NCBI GenBank assembly: GCA_945863115.1
Contig: CAMAYZ010000001.1
Location: forward strand, 62,001 to 126,000
DNA from: Bifidobacterium breve
GTDB taxonomy: Bacteria > Actinomycetota > Actinomycetes > Nanopelagicales > Nanopelagicaceae
DNA: 64,000 nucleotides
Direction: 5' to 3'
The notes below the pieces were generated by a model, which saw only the letters and a program-made list of their open reading frames with translations, was not told where the DNA came from and searched no databases. The position numbers and the translations under genes were made by a program. Shown here one piece after another: positions 8,771 to 17,592 of this stretch (position 1 is the stretch's first letter; every line of letters begins with the position of its first letter).

Positions 8771-10176
8771 TTCCAATCCCACTCTTGCCCAGCTGGTGAA
8801 TCCTTAATTGAAATTCCAAGCTTTAATAACTGGTCTCGCAAGTTATCGCTAGCTGGAAAATCTTTTGTCTCACGTGCCAGCTTTCGCTTCTCTAGTAAAT
8901 CTAAAATCTCTGGTGTAGCTTCGGCCTTTACTTTTGGTGCCCGCGCAATCTCTAATCCATAAATTTCATCTACGCTAACAAAACAAGCTAACTTCGTGGC
9001 TCCTGAAATTAATTCATCCTTCTCAAGCTTTCTAAGTTGTTGGAGCGCTCTTGGTGTATCCAAATCTTGTTGAATATCTGCCAAACTTCCCTCGCAAAAA
9101 TCGCGAACAAATTGCTCATCTATATCGCCCTGATCTTGCCATTGCGCCAGTTTTTTGCGCCAGCGTTCCAGAGTTGCATCAGCAGCACGTAGTGAATCCC
9201 AGGTTAAATCCATCTGGCTGCGGTAACGGTTCTCTAAGAAACATAATCGTAAAGCTAGGGGATCGAACCCTTTTTCAATTACATCATTCAATAAAACGAC
9301 ATTGCCAGCACTTTTTGACATCTTTCGACCTTCAAACAATAAGTGCTCGCCATGCACCCAATTTTCAACTACTTCATAGCCGACTGCAGAATTCGATTGC
9401 GCTCTCTCATTTTCATGATGGGGAAAACGTAAATCAATTCCACCTAAGTGCAAATCAACATTGCCCTCTAGAAGTTCTAGAGACATCGCAGAACATTCGA
9501 TATGCCAGCCTGGAAATCCCGGGCCCCACGGTGAATCCCAAATCATTTCGGTGCGATTTTCAGCTGCTTTCCATAGCGCCCAATCAGCATGAAAATGTTT
9601 TGCACCATCTTCGAAATAGTCATACCGATGACCCGGCTTTAATGAATCCAGTCGGTTGCCTGAAATTTCACCATATGACTCGAAGGAAGTTGCGGAGAAA
9701 TAAACACAACCATCAGTTCCCACATATGCATGTTTAGATAAAATCAAATCTGCAATAAGTTTTAGCATCAAATCGATAGTTTCACTTGCTCGCGGATATG
9801 CTGCTGCTGGAATTACATTTAATTTTGCAAGATCAGTGTGAAAATTCGCTTCATATTTTCGAGCAATTTCAAATGGGTCGATTGCTTCCGCTTTGGACTG
9901 TGCCAACAGCTTATCTTCCCCTATTTCGTTTCCAGCAATATCTTCTGCCATATGGCCGACATCGGTAATGTTCTGAATCAGCCGTGAGTCATATCCTGAA
10001 TAAGTGAGAGTTCGTTTAATTAAATCGCCTAGTAAGAATGTGCGCAGATTCCCGACATGGGCATCGCGATAAACCGTGGGACCACAACAGTAAATCGATA
10101 CTTCAAAACCATTCTTTGCACAGACCTCTTTTAAGGCGCGAGCTTTGGTATCGAAGATGAAGAGACCGGTGTTCAT
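8767..10176 (-). CDS. cysS: Cysteine--tRNA ligase
   Basis: A class I aminoacyl-tRNA synthetase of about 469 residues. It has the zinc/active-site CGPTVYRDAHVGNLRTF (HIGH-equivalent HVGN), GWHIECSAMS, the zinc-ligand segment GGIDLRFPHHENE, and KMSKSAGN. The CysRS-type signature excludes the mycothiol ligase MshC, which has a different HIGH region. The ORF track start at 10197 adds seven residues. The ATG at 10176 overlaps the stop of the upstream 62-residue gene as ATGA and gives the natural N-terminus MNTGLFIFDTKARAL, so I chose it. Being next to mshB may be chance, though cysteine also feeds mycothiol. Confidence 0.93.
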   Translation of the reverse strand: MNTGLFIFDTKARALKEVCAKNGFEVSIYCCGPTVYRDAHVGNLRTFLLGDLIKRTLTYSGYDSRLIQNITDVGHMAEDIAGNEIGEDKLLAQSKAEAIDPFEIARKYEANFHTDLAKLNVIPAAAYPRASETIDLMLKLIADLILSKHAYVGTDGCVYFSATSFESYGEISGNRLDSLKPGHRYDYFEDGAKHFHADWALWKAAENRTEMIWDSPWGPGFPGWHIECSAMSLELLEGNVDLHLGGIDLRFPHHENERAQSNSAVGYEVVENWVHGEHLLFEGRKMSKSAGNVVLLNDVIEKGFDPLALRLCFLENRYRSQMDLTWDSLRAADATLERWRKKLAQWQDQGDIDEQFVRDFCEGSLADIQQDLDTPRALQQLRKLEKDELISGATKLACFVSVDEIYGLEIARAPKVKAEATPEILDLLEKRKLARETKDFPASDNLRDQLLKLGISIKDSPAGQEWDWN

Positions 10177-10364
10177 TTGGCAGGAACCACTTTCCAAACT
10201 GCAATCACATTGTGATCAAATCTTGCCAGCGTTCCATCCTTCTTGCGGACCGCATCGATTTCTTCTAACGTCCCAAGCAAATCTCGAAAGCCACCATCTG
10301 GCTCATGTAGACGAATGGATACGCGTTTTCCAATCTCAGTTAGCGAAGGAGTGGGATTTCCCAT
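10173..10364 (-). CDS. Small SH3-like protein (N-terminal domain of Rv0428c-type acetyltransferases, stand-alone)
   Basis: 63 residues, MGNPTPSLTEIGKRVSIRLH... ending VIAVWKVVPAK. The pattern (RVSIR, a GTLEEIDAVRKKDGTLARF core, VIAVWKVVP) resembles the small N-terminal SH3-like domain that precedes the GNAT domain in actinobacterial Rv0428c-type acetyltransferases. The GNAT part is absent. Its stop overlaps the cysS start (ATGA), and it is divergent from the ferredoxin gene 112 bp away. The fold is inferred from pattern recognition; the function of the isolated domain is unknown. Confidence 0.65.
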   Translation of the reverse strand: MGNPTPSLTEIGKRVSIRLHEPDGGFRDLLGTLEEIDAVRKKDGTLARFDHNVIAVWKVVPAK

Positions 10365-10476
10365 ATTAAATGCTCCCCCTTTTCATGACTTTTCCTAATT
10401 CAACCGAACTTGAGACCTACGAAATTGCAGGTATTCGCTATCCTAGGCGCATTAGATTAGTTAGGAAGGTAGCAAA

Positions 10477-10797
10477 TTGACATACATAATCGCTGAACCG
10501 TGTGTAGACGTTAAGGATAAATCCTGTATCGAGGAATGTCCTGTTGATTGCATTTACGAGGGCGGCCGGATGCTCTATATCCAACCTGACGAGTGCGTTG
10601 ATTGCGGTGCTTGCGAACCTGTATGTCCGGTCGAAGCTATTTATTACGAAGATGATATTCCTTCGGCGTGGAAAGAATTTGGCAAGGCCAATAGCGAATT
10701 TTTCGTAGAAATTGGTTCACCTGGTGGCGCTGCCAAAGTTGGTGCATCTGCAACAGATCACGCAATGGTTAAAGCGCTTCCTCCTAAAGCTGAGTAG
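10477..10797 (+). CDS. fdxA: 7Fe ferredoxin (3Fe-4S/4Fe-4S)
   Basis: A 106-residue electron carrier with a TTG start after AGGAAGG. The cluster cysteines are C9, C17, C21 ([14 protein letters not shown]) and the second set [19 protein letters not shown]. The long C-terminal extension is typical of actinobacterial 7Fe ferredoxins (FdxA/FdxC). In many Actinobacteria such a ferredoxin gene immediately precedes dapC, as here. Redox partners cannot be read from sequence. The choice between fdxA and fdxC is nominal. Confidence 0.93.
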   Translation: MTYIIAEPCVDVKDKSCIEECPVDCIYEGGRMLYIQPDECVDCGACEPVCPVEAIYYEDDIPSAWKEFGKANSEFFVEIGSPGGAAKVGASATDHAMVKALPPKAE

Positions 10798-10805
10798 TTA
10801 GTACT

Positions 10806-11873
10806 CTGAAACTTCCAGATTTTCCTTGGGACACGTTGGCACCATATGGTGCACGTGCTCGGGAACATGTTGGGGGAATGATTGATTTATCTCAAGGAAC
10901 TCCGGTTGATGCGACTCCAGAATTTATTCAACAAGAGTTAAAAAATTCAGCAAATTCTCCAGGGTATCCGCTAACAATTGGAACACCAGAACTTCGAAGT
11001 GCGATGCGCAATTGGGCAACAAACGTTCTTGGAGCAAGTGGTGATTTTGATGTTCTGCCAACAATTGGTTCTAAAGAATTAGTTGCTTGGCTACCTTCAA
11101 TTCTTCAGGCCAATACCGTTCTGTATCCCAAAGTTGCCTATCCAACATATTTAGTTGGCTCGATGATTCACAACTCCAAAAATATTGCAGTTGATATAGA
11201 TGCGACAACTTGGCCAAAGAGTGATCTGGCTTGGATTAATTCACCTTCAAATCCAACTGGACGCGTGCATAGTGAATCGGAATTAGAAGCTGTTATTGCT
11301 TATGCCAGAAAGAATAATTCAGTAGTCGCAAGTGATGAGTGCTATATAAGTTTTCCCGCAACTGGCCCAGCTCCTGTATCAATCCTGAAATTAGCCAACG
11401 GCAACAATAAGAATTTAATTGCAGCACATTCAATGTCTAAGCGATCTAACTTGGCTGGTTATCGCGCAGGGTTAATTGTTGGTGACTCAGAAGTAATCGC
11501 AAAAATTCGTGAAGTTAGAAAGCATGCTGGAATGCTGCTTCCACTACCTATTCAAAAGGCAATGACAGCGGCACTTAGCGATGAAAAACATGTTGCAGAA
11601 CAAGCCAAGCGATATGCAACACGTCGTGAAGTATTGAGCACCGCACTTATCGCAGCAGGATTTCAAATAGATTTTTCTAACGCGGGGCTCTATATCTGGT
11701 GCACTCGAAAAGAAGATTCTTGGAAATCTGTTTCTTGGCTTGCGGATATCGGAATTCTCGCAACGCCAGGAATTTTCTATGGTGAAGCAGGTGCGCAACA
11801 TATTCGAATCGCAATGACTGCAACCGACGACCAAATTGCAGAGGCAGCCGCTCGAATTATGAAAAGCCTTTAG
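10806..11873 (+). CDS. dapC: Succinyldiaminopimelate transaminase DapC-like (probable CTG start)
   Basis: A PLP fold-type I aminotransferase of about 355 residues. The Schiff-base lysine lies in AHSMSKRSNLAGYRAGL. Substrate and cofactor segments SPSNPTGRVHSE and SDECYISF are present. It probably converts N-succinyl-2-amino-6-oxopimelate in lysine/DAP synthesis; the ferredoxin neighbour is typical for dapC. The track begins at TTG 10836. However, the in-frame upstream residues LPDFPWDT followed by LAPYGARA match the usual N-terminus of this family, and an in-frame TGA lies at 10791-10793. Between that stop and 10836 the only start-like codon is CTG at 10806, so I extended to it. Confidence 0.8.
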   Translation: MKLPDFPWDTLAPYGARAREHVGGMIDLSQGTPVDATPEFIQQELKNSANSPGYPLTIGTPELRSAMRNWATNVLGASGDFDVLPTIGSKELVAWLPSILQANTVLYPKVAYPTYLVGSMIHNSKNIAVDIDATTWPKSDLAWINSPSNPTGRVHSESELEAVIAYARKNNSVVASDECYISFPATGPAPVSILKLANGNNKNLIAAHSMSKRSNLAGYRAGLIVGDSEVIAKIREVRKHAGMLLPLPIQKAMTAALSDEKHVAEQAKRYATRREVLSTALIAAGFQIDFSNAGLYIWCTRKEDSWKSVSWLADIGILATPGIFYGEAGAQHIRIAMTATDDQIAEAAARIMKSL

Positions 11874-13061
11874 ATGGCAACCGAATTAGAAGCTGCATTT
11901 AACAGCGCTGCGCAATTAATTTCAGATACTTCAAAGCTAGTTCGCATTGTGCTCTCGGGGCGGCGTCGAAATATGACGGTTCCTTTCGAGCGAATTGATA
12001 TTCGCCCAGTATTAATCAAAGGTGCAATCACGCTTCAGATTGCCCAAAATGATGGGCGAGTTACAACCACTAAAAATATTGAGGCTAAAGATTTTGATTC
12101 AAGCTCTTATCTTGAAATGGGTTATGCCAATATTTTGGTAGAGCACACATCAGGCGCACTTACGATTCGAATTACCAAGAAAGGCGAGGCTCAGGTTCAC
12201 GAAGAGAAGGGAGTTCGCGAACAGAACCTCGAACACGACCGTAAGAAAAGCAGGTTGCTAGATGCTTCAGATCCCTTTTTGATTGAAGTTGGGATTTCAG
12301 ATTCGCAAGGCCGAGTTAAGCCAACTAAGGCAGATAAATACCTGCAAGTTGAAGAGTTCCTACGGTTGCTTGTTCCAACCCTAAATGCGGCAATCGAGGC
12401 GAAACAAATTGCTAAGCCAACTGCTGACAAACCATTAGTGATTGCTGATCTTGGTTGCGGAAGTGCCTATTTAACCTTCGCAGTTCACCAATATTTAAAG
12501 AGCATAGATATGCCAGTGCATGTAATTGGAATTGATATTAGACCAGAATCTTTGAAGCGAAATAATGAGATTGCTAAGAAGCTCAAGATTGAAAAGTCGA
12601 TTGAATTCCGAGCGGAAGCGATCGATCAAACTTCGCTGACCTCTTGCGATGTTGCCATTGCTTTGCATGCTTGCGATACCGCGACTGATGATGCAATCGC
12701 TTGGGCGGTCACTGGCGGAGCGAAATTGTTGTTAATTGCACCATGCTGTCAGCATGATTTACAAACTCAGATGAGCCAAGTTCCAGAGCCGTGGAATATT
12801 CTTACAAAACATGGATTAATGAAAGAACGCCTTGGTGATTTAATGACAGATGCACTACGGGCTCAAATTCTTAAATTACTTGGGTATCGAACTGAAGTAA
12901 TTGAATTTATTGGCGGCGAACATACTCCTAGAAATATCATGATTCGGGCAGTTCTTACTAATGCTAAAGCAGATTCTAAGGATGCTGAAACTTATAAGAA
13001 GATGTTAAGTGATTGGCAGATCGATCCGGCGTTAGCAAGCAGAGTTAACTTAATTATTTAA
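11874..13061 (+). CDS. SAM-dependent methyltransferase (methyltransferase_32-like)
   Basis: 395 residues. The N-terminal ~150 residues are a separate domain (VRIVLSGRRRNMTVPFERID...). Residues ~190-330 are a class I Rossmann methyltransferase: SAM loop IADLGCGSAYLTFAVH, acidic residue at GIDIRPESLK, motif IV-like DVAIALHACDTATDDAI, and a conserved APCCQHDL. The last segment is typical of the methyltransferase_32 family, some members of which modify RNA or small molecules. It starts directly at the dapC stop (TAGATG). The substrate is unknown. Confidence 0.8.
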   Translation: MATELEAAFNSAAQLISDTSKLVRIVLSGRRRNMTVPFERIDIRPVLIKGAITLQIAQNDGRVTTTKNIEAKDFDSSSYLEMGYANILVEHTSGALTIRITKKGEAQVHEEKGVREQNLEHDRKKSRLLDASDPFLIEVGISDSQGRVKPTKADKYLQVEEFLRLLVPTLNAAIEAKQIAKPTADKPLVIADLGCGSAYLTFAVHQYLKSIDMPVHVIGIDIRPESLKRNNEIAKKLKIEKSIEFRAEAIDQTSLTSCDVAIALHACDTATDDAIAWAVTGGAKLLLIAPCCQHDLQTQMSQVPEPWNILTKHGLMKERLGDLMTDALRAQILKLLGYRTEVIEFIGGEHTPRNIMIRAVLTNAKADSKDAETYKKMLSDWQIDPALASRVNLII

Positions 13062-14217
13062 TTACCGTGTTATACATGCGGGATAACGAGAACTCATGAT
13101 GAAGTCCGCGCTCAGCCTTAGTTAATTTGCCATTTGCTACTTCTAAGATCAGATCAAATAGTTCGCCGCCAACTTCGGAAAGCGTCTTGACGCCATCGGC
13201 AATCGTGCCGGCATTTAGATCAATCAAATCTGGAATAGCTGTTGCCATAGTGGTATTTGTTGCAACTTTAATTGTTGGCATTATTGCTGAACCAGTTGGA
13301 GTTCCACGACCAGTTGTGAAAACAACAATGTTTATTCCAGCAGCCGCAAAGCCAGTTAGTTGTTCAGTGTCATGTCCAGGTGTATCCATAAAGTAAAGAC
13401 CAGACTTTGGAACTTGATCGGCATATTCCAGAACCCCAGAAAATTGTGCGCTTCCAGCTTTCTTCGCAGCACCAAGAGATTTTTCTTCTAGCGTGGTCAG
13501 TCCACCTTCAATATTGCCACGAGATGGTTGGGCGCCACGCATATCAATACCTTCATAATTAATTGATCGCTCATACCGTGCAACAGTTTCAATAATCTGT
13601 GCGCCAATTTCCGGAGTGATTGCACGTGCTGCTAATAAATGTTCGGCACCAAGAATTTCCGTTGTTTCACCTAATACCGATGCAGATCCAAGTTCTACCA
13701 ATCGATCACTTGCAACACCGAGTGCAGGATTAGCGGTTATGCCAGAAAGCGCATCAGAGCCACCACATTCTTGACCAAGTGTTAGTGCGCTCCAAGGAGC
13801 GCTGACACGTGATTGTGCCTTAGCTTCCTTTAGTAATGAATTTGCAAGCTTTAACCCAGCACCTGCAATCTTGCCCATAGAACCAAGTTCTGCAACATTT
13901 AATATCTCTGCCTTGTTAAGCCCCAATTTCTTAGCTAAATCAATTATCAATAATTCGCCAGGAGTTCCAATGGTTATGAATACAGTTGCGTAATTATTTG
14001 GATTTGCTGCAAAGCCGGAGAAAGTTTTAATAATGCGATCAAAATCTCCATCAACTTCGCCAGACCAATCGTGGCTGACTGCGACAGCTCCATCTGATTC
14101 ATCAGCTATTTTTCGAGCTGTTGCGGAAAGCGCAGAGTGCAACGGCAGAATCAACACGTGGCTTCGTAGCCCCCATCGTCCATCAGCGCGAGCGAAAGCC
14201 TTTAATTGATTAGACAC
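13054..14217 (-). CDS. UxaA/GarD-type sugar-acid dehydratase, large subunit A (CGGSD-bearing)
   Basis: 387 residues from a GTG start at 14217 that overlaps the stop of the upstream paralog. The track start at 14265 adds 16 unlikely residues. The C-terminal half carries the family signatures LGQECGGSDALSGITANPALG, GGLTTLEEKSLGAAKKAGS, FTTGRGTPTGSAIMPTIKV and LNAGTIADG. The N-terminal 'second domain' is degenerate: where active relatives have HxxGCG and VGLGCE, this one has SHDWSG and TIGTPGE. Size and domain set resemble SuyB-like large subunits that work with a small SAF partner. Altronate/galactarate-type dehydration is the family chemistry; the actual substrate is unknown. Confidence 0.8.
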   Translation of the reverse strand: MSNQLKAFARADGRWGLRSHVLILPLHSALSATARKIADESDGAVAVSHDWSGEVDGDFDRIIKTFSGFAANPNNYATVFITIGTPGELLIIDLAKKLGLNKAEILNVAELGSMGKIAGAGLKLANSLLKEAKAQSRVSAPWSALTLGQECGGSDALSGITANPALGVASDRLVELGSASVLGETTEILGAEHLLAARAITPEIGAQIIETVARYERSINYEGIDMRGAQPSRGNIEGGLTTLEEKSLGAAKKAGSAQFSGVLEYADQVPKSGLYFMDTPGHDTEQLTGFAAAGINIVVFTTGRGTPTGSAIMPTIKVATNTTMATAIPDLIDLNAGTIADGVKTLSEVGGELFDLILEVANGKLTKAERGLHHEFSLSRMYNTVIK

Positions 14218-15022
14218 TTCGAACCTCACGCCCAGCAATGATTTCACCGGCACCAATTGTTTCAACTTTAGTTAGTTCACCATTTATGACTGCGTAAATC
14301 TTCTCCATAATTTCTTCACTTGTTGCACCAGCGCTTAAATCAAAATCTTCAGTGAGTGCAAGATGTAGCGGCGAATTACTTGCAACGTTAATGGTTGGTA
14401 TCAATGGAAAACCAGATGCTGGCTGATTTGGATCTGGGAAGGAGAGAATTACATGAACGCCAGACTCCATCAAATCTGAGAAGTTCAGTCCAGAATTCTT
14501 ATGTGATGCGGCGACAGTTATATCCACACCAACATTGGTAAGTGCCGCAACTATTTCATCTACCTTTAAATCATCGTTCGATAAATCTATTCCTAGGTGC
14601 AATCTTGGAAGGACTACGGGTGTTGGTTGGTAATAAGCCTGTAGCGCTTTTGCTGCAGCAACTCCAGTGTCTACCGTTCCTTGCACACCGCCACTTTCTT
14701 GAGTTACCAAATAATTTGTAGATTTATTCTTAGCAAGCAACTTATCGGCTAATTCGTTACCTTGAATCGTTTCGCAACCAAGGCCTACAACAAGAGTGGA
14801 GCTAACATTTGGATGGTTCGCAAGTGCCGCGAAATATTCAGTGATTCGACCAACATCATTTCCAATGAAGCCACATCCATGTTGATGGGCAAAAGTTATT
14901 GCGCCAATTTCTTTTGCAATTCGACTAGATACCCGAGTTGAACAAACAACTGAAGGGAGAATCAATTGGTGATCGCGAACTCCAATTCCACGATTGCCGT
15001 GGTCAAAACCCTTCATACTCAT
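14210..15022 (-). CDS. UxaA/GarD-type large subunit B (GCG/GLGCE-bearing, internally shortened)
   Basis: 270 residues. The N-terminal part is an intact GD_AH second domain: GVRDHQLILPSVVCS, HQHGCGFIGND and LVVGLGCETIQGNE. The C-terminal part has only the beginning and end of the GD_AH_C domain. The LGxECGGSD motif has decayed to LGIDLSND, and the central ~120 residues are missing before FPLIPTINVASN and FDLSAG. It overlaps subunit A by 8 bp and the SAF gene by 4 bp. I read it as a paralog of subunit A that kept the opposite half of the conserved residues. It could instead be a decaying copy, but the frame is clean and the overlaps are tight. Confidence 0.75.
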   Translation of the reverse strand: MSMKGFDHGNRGIGVRDHQLILPSVVCSTRVSSRIAKEIGAITFAHQHGCGFIGNDVGRITEYFAALANHPNVSSTLVVGLGCETIQGNELADKLLAKNKSTNYLVTQESGGVQGTVDTGVAAAKALQAYYQPTPVVLPRLHLGIDLSNDDLKVDEIVAALTNVGVDITVAASHKNSGLNFSDLMESGVHVILSFPDPNQPASGFPLIPTINVASNSPLHLALTEDFDLSAGATSEEIMEKIYAVINGELTKVETIGAGEIIAGREVRSV

Positions 15023-15321
15023 TTCACTTGCTCCGTTGAAAGGCGATCGCCAAGAACATTGTGGGTGTGAACATGTTCGCCAATTTGGATATCGCTCGTT
15101 GCATGTCCCATACGTTCGCCGTATTTGATGATGCCTTCATCTTTAGAAATAGCTTTTGTAGCAACTTTATGGCCACGGGGAATTCGATTTTGTATAGTGA
15201 GATTTAGCGCATCTTGTCTGATGACTTCGCCAATATCCATATCCACGAGGCAGACGGCAATATTGTCTATCTCGTTTAGAATCAGGATTTTACGATTATT
15301 TAGCATGAGGATTCGAAGCAT
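15019..15321 (-). CDS. SAF-domain small subunit of the UxaA-type dehydratase
   Basis: About 100 residues from ATG 15321 (a second ATG lies at 15306). The track start at 15447 would run through the start of the divergent lldD gene and adds no family-like sequence. The protein matches the SAF domain that forms the N-terminus of UxaA/GarD: ILILNEIDNIAVCLVDMDIGE, IPRGHKVATKAISKDEGIIKYG and a C-terminal IQIGEHVHTHNVLGDRL, with the metal-site histidines in HVHTHN. In SuyAB-type enzymes this domain is also a separate small subunit. It overlaps subunit B by 4 bp (ATGA). Confidence 0.85.
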   Translation of the reverse strand: MLRILMLNNRKILILNEIDNIAVCLVDMDIGEVIRQDALNLTIQNRIPRGHKVATKAISKDEGIIKYGERMGHATSDIQIGEHVHTHNVLGDRLSTEQVK

Positions 15322-15355
15322 ATCCCTAGCCAATTCAGATGTGTAGTATTTTCCT

Positions 15356-16585
15356 ATGGGCCAATTAAAAGTTAAACGCCGCTTTCCAGGGGTAAAAGAT
15401 TTGGCCGGATTAATGCGATTTCGCAAACCTATTTTTAATGGTCGCAAACGCCGATTATCTCGCGCTTTAACAATTTATGACTTGCGAGATATTGCTAAAC
15501 GTCGCACACCACAGGCTCCATTTGATTACACCGATGGCGGTGCTGATTCTGAATCGAGTTTAACTCGCGCACGTTCCACCTTCGAAAGAGTGGAATTCCA
15601 ACCAAGAATTCTCCGCGATGTTTCAGTTGTTGATACCTCAGTAAAAATGCTCGGACAAACCATGTCCATGCCAATTGGAATTGCACCAACAGGTTTTACT
15701 CGAATGATGCAGACCGAAGGCGAATATGCCGGTGCGACCGCGGCTCGTGATGCTGGAATTCCTTACACACTTTCAACCATGGGAACTCGTTCGATTGAAG
15801 ACGTTGCAAGAATTGCACCAGATGGTCGAAACTGGTTCCAGCTTTATATGTGGAAAGATCGCGATCGTTCAATGGCGCTAGTTGATCGCGCAAAAGCTGC
15901 AGGTTTCGATACCTTAGTTTTAACCGTGGATGTTCCAGTAGCAGGAGCCAGACTTCGCGATGTTAGAAATGGAATGACAATTCCGCCATCACTAACTTCA
16001 AAAACAATTTTGAATGCACTTCCTAGGCCAGCTTGGTGGATTAATTTTTTAACTACTGATTCTTTAAAGTTTGCCTCACTCGATAGCTGGAAGGGCACAG
16101 TTGCCGAACTTCTAGATTCAATGTTTGACCCAACTGTTACCTTTGAAGATTTAAAGTGGATTCGCAAGCAGTGGGATGGCAATCTCTTGGTAAAAGGAAT
16201 TCAAAACATTGATGATGCCGTGCTTGCACAAAAAGCTGGCGCAGATGCAATCTCACTTTCAAATCATGGTGGCCGACAATTAGATCGCGCCCCAGTGCCA
16301 TATCTATTGATTCCAGAAGCTCGCAAAGCACTCGGCAAAAAGTTCGAAATACATGCTGACACCGGAATTATGCACGGTGCAGATGTTGTTGCCTGCATTG
16401 CAGCCGGTGCTAATTTCACTTGGATTGGTCGCGCATATCTATATGGCCTAATGGCTGGCGGCAAAGAGGGCGTCGATCGCAGTCTGGAAATTCTGCGTAC
16501 CCAAATGGTTCGCACGATGAAACTACTTGGCGTTTGCTCACTTGAAGAGTTAAATCCATCGCATATTAAGTTGATTAACAAGTAG
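15356..16585 (+). CDS. lldD: FMN-dependent alpha-hydroxy-acid dehydrogenase (LldD family)
   Basis: 409 residues with the start context [16 protein letters not shown] like mycobacterial LldD2. FMN/TIM-barrel signatures: [14 protein letters not shown] at the N-terminus, [13 protein letters not shown], and the active-site [14 protein letters not shown] (catalytic His and Arg), followed by [20 protein letters not shown]. The family oxidises L-2-hydroxyacids (L-lactate most often) to 2-oxoacids at the membrane or with other acceptors. It is divergent from the SAF/UxaA genes and followed after 2 bp by a zinc dehydrogenase, so a sugar-derived hydroxyacid substrate is also possible. Confidence 0.9.
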   Translation: MGQLKVKRRFPGVKDLAGLMRFRKPIFNGRKRRLSRALTIYDLRDIAKRRTPQAPFDYTDGGADSESSLTRARSTFERVEFQPRILRDVSVVDTSVKMLGQTMSMPIGIAPTGFTRMMQTEGEYAGATAARDAGIPYTLSTMGTRSIEDVARIAPDGRNWFQLYMWKDRDRSMALVDRAKAAGFDTLVLTVDVPVAGARLRDVRNGMTIPPSLTSKTILNALPRPAWWINFLTTDSLKFASLDSWKGTVAELLDSMFDPTVTFEDLKWIRKQWDGNLLVKGIQNIDDAVLAQKAGADAISLSNHGGRQLDRAPVPYLLIPEARKALGKKFEIHADTGIMHGADVVACIAAGANFTWIGRAYLYGLMAGGKEGVDRSLEILRTQMVRTMKLLGVCSLEELNPSHIKLINK

Positions 16586-16587
16586 CC

Positions 16588-17592
16588 ATGAAAGCAGCAG
16601 TAATAACCGGTATCGGAAAAGTTGCGATTGAAAACGTGCCTGACCCAACGCCTGGAGATCGTGATGTCATTGTTAAAGTTGCCAGCGTAGGAATTTGTGG
16701 AACCGATTTACACATTCTTGAAGGTGAATTTGCTCCAACACTTCCAATTATTCCTGGTCATGAGATGGCTGGAAAAGTTGTTGCAGTTGGCAAAGGCGTT
16801 AAAGAAGTAAAAATAGGTGACCTAGTTGCGGTTGATCCATCGCTACATTGCGGTGAATGTTTTTACTGCCGCAGAGCGCGCGGAAATCTCTGTGAAAACT
16901 GGAATGCCCTTGGAGTTTCATATCCGGGCGCCGCTGCAGAATTTTTAAAGACACCCGTAAAAAATTGTCACATCCTTCCGGCAGGTGTCGATGTTTTTGA
17001 AGCCGCACTTATTGAACCGCTCTCATGTGCAATTCGCGGATATGACGTGCTTCCTCGGATTCCAGGATCGCACTATCTGATTTACGGCTCTGGAACTATG
17101 GGACTGATGATGGCCGAACTCGCAAAGCGCAATGGCGCGGCAAGTGTTTCGATCGTAGATATAAATGAATCCAAGCTAGAGACAGCAAGAATTCTTGGAA
17201 TAGATCACGCAACATCAGATGTGAAAACTTTGAATCAGCCACGTGGTTGGGATGTTGTAATTGATTGCACTGGAGTCGCGAAAGCTATTCAGGAAGCCCT
17301 TTCACATGTCATGCCTGGTGGAACATTCCTACAATTTGGTGTTGCTAATGAGAAAGCAAAGGTAGAAATCGAACCTTTCTGGATCTACAACAAAGAGGTA
17401 ACAATCGCAGGCTCTATGGCCGTCCTTCATACCTTTGATCGAGCTGTTGATCTATTTAGTTCTAATGTATTAAATCCAAAAGTAATGATTAGCGATCGCT
17501 TTGCGCTTGATGATTACGAAGCAGCGCTCACTGCATTTAAATCTGGCAAAGGTCGCAAAATCATCATTACCCCGAATGGCAATTCAATCTAA
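16588..17592 (+). CDS. Zinc-dependent alcohol/polyol dehydrogenase 1
   Basis: A 334-residue medium-chain dehydrogenase. Catalytic zinc ligands are in GICGTDLH and PGHEMAG. The structural zinc set is CGECFYCRRARGNLC. The Rossmann loop is YGSGTMGLMMAELAKR, with the acidic residue in IVDINESK favouring NAD. It looks like sorbitol/threonine dehydrogenase relatives acting on polyols or sugars. It is followed immediately by a paralog. The substrate is unknown, but the context suggests a polyol or sugar acid feeding the cluster. Confidence 0.87.
   Translation: MKAAVITGIGKVAIENVPDPTPGDRDVIVKVASVGICGTDLHILEGEFAPTLPIIPGHEMAGKVVAVGKGVKEVKIGDLVAVDPSLHCGECFYCRRARGNLCENWNALGVSYPGAAAEFLKTPVKNCHILPAGVDVFEAALIEPLSCAIRGYDVLPRIPGSHYLIYGSGTMGLMMAELAKRNGAASVSIVDINESKLETARILGIDHATSDVKTLNQPRGWDVVIDCTGVAKAIQEALSHVMPGGTFLQFGVANEKAKVEIEPFWIYNKEVTIAGSMAVLHTFDRAVDLFSSNVLNPKVMISDRFALDDYEAALTAFKSGKGRKIIITPNGNSI

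Noticed and set aside
9051-9737. 228-residue plus-strand ORF
   Set aside because: It is antisense to cysS, whose frame has complete synthetase motifs; the ORF's His/Arg/Leu-rich translation shows no domain.
8767-10176. Possible MshC (mycothiol cysteine ligase) because of mshB nearby
   Set aside because: The HIGH and zinc regions (CGPTVYRDAHVGNLR; HHENERAQS) are CysRS-type, and the length with C-terminal tRNA-binding part fits CysS.
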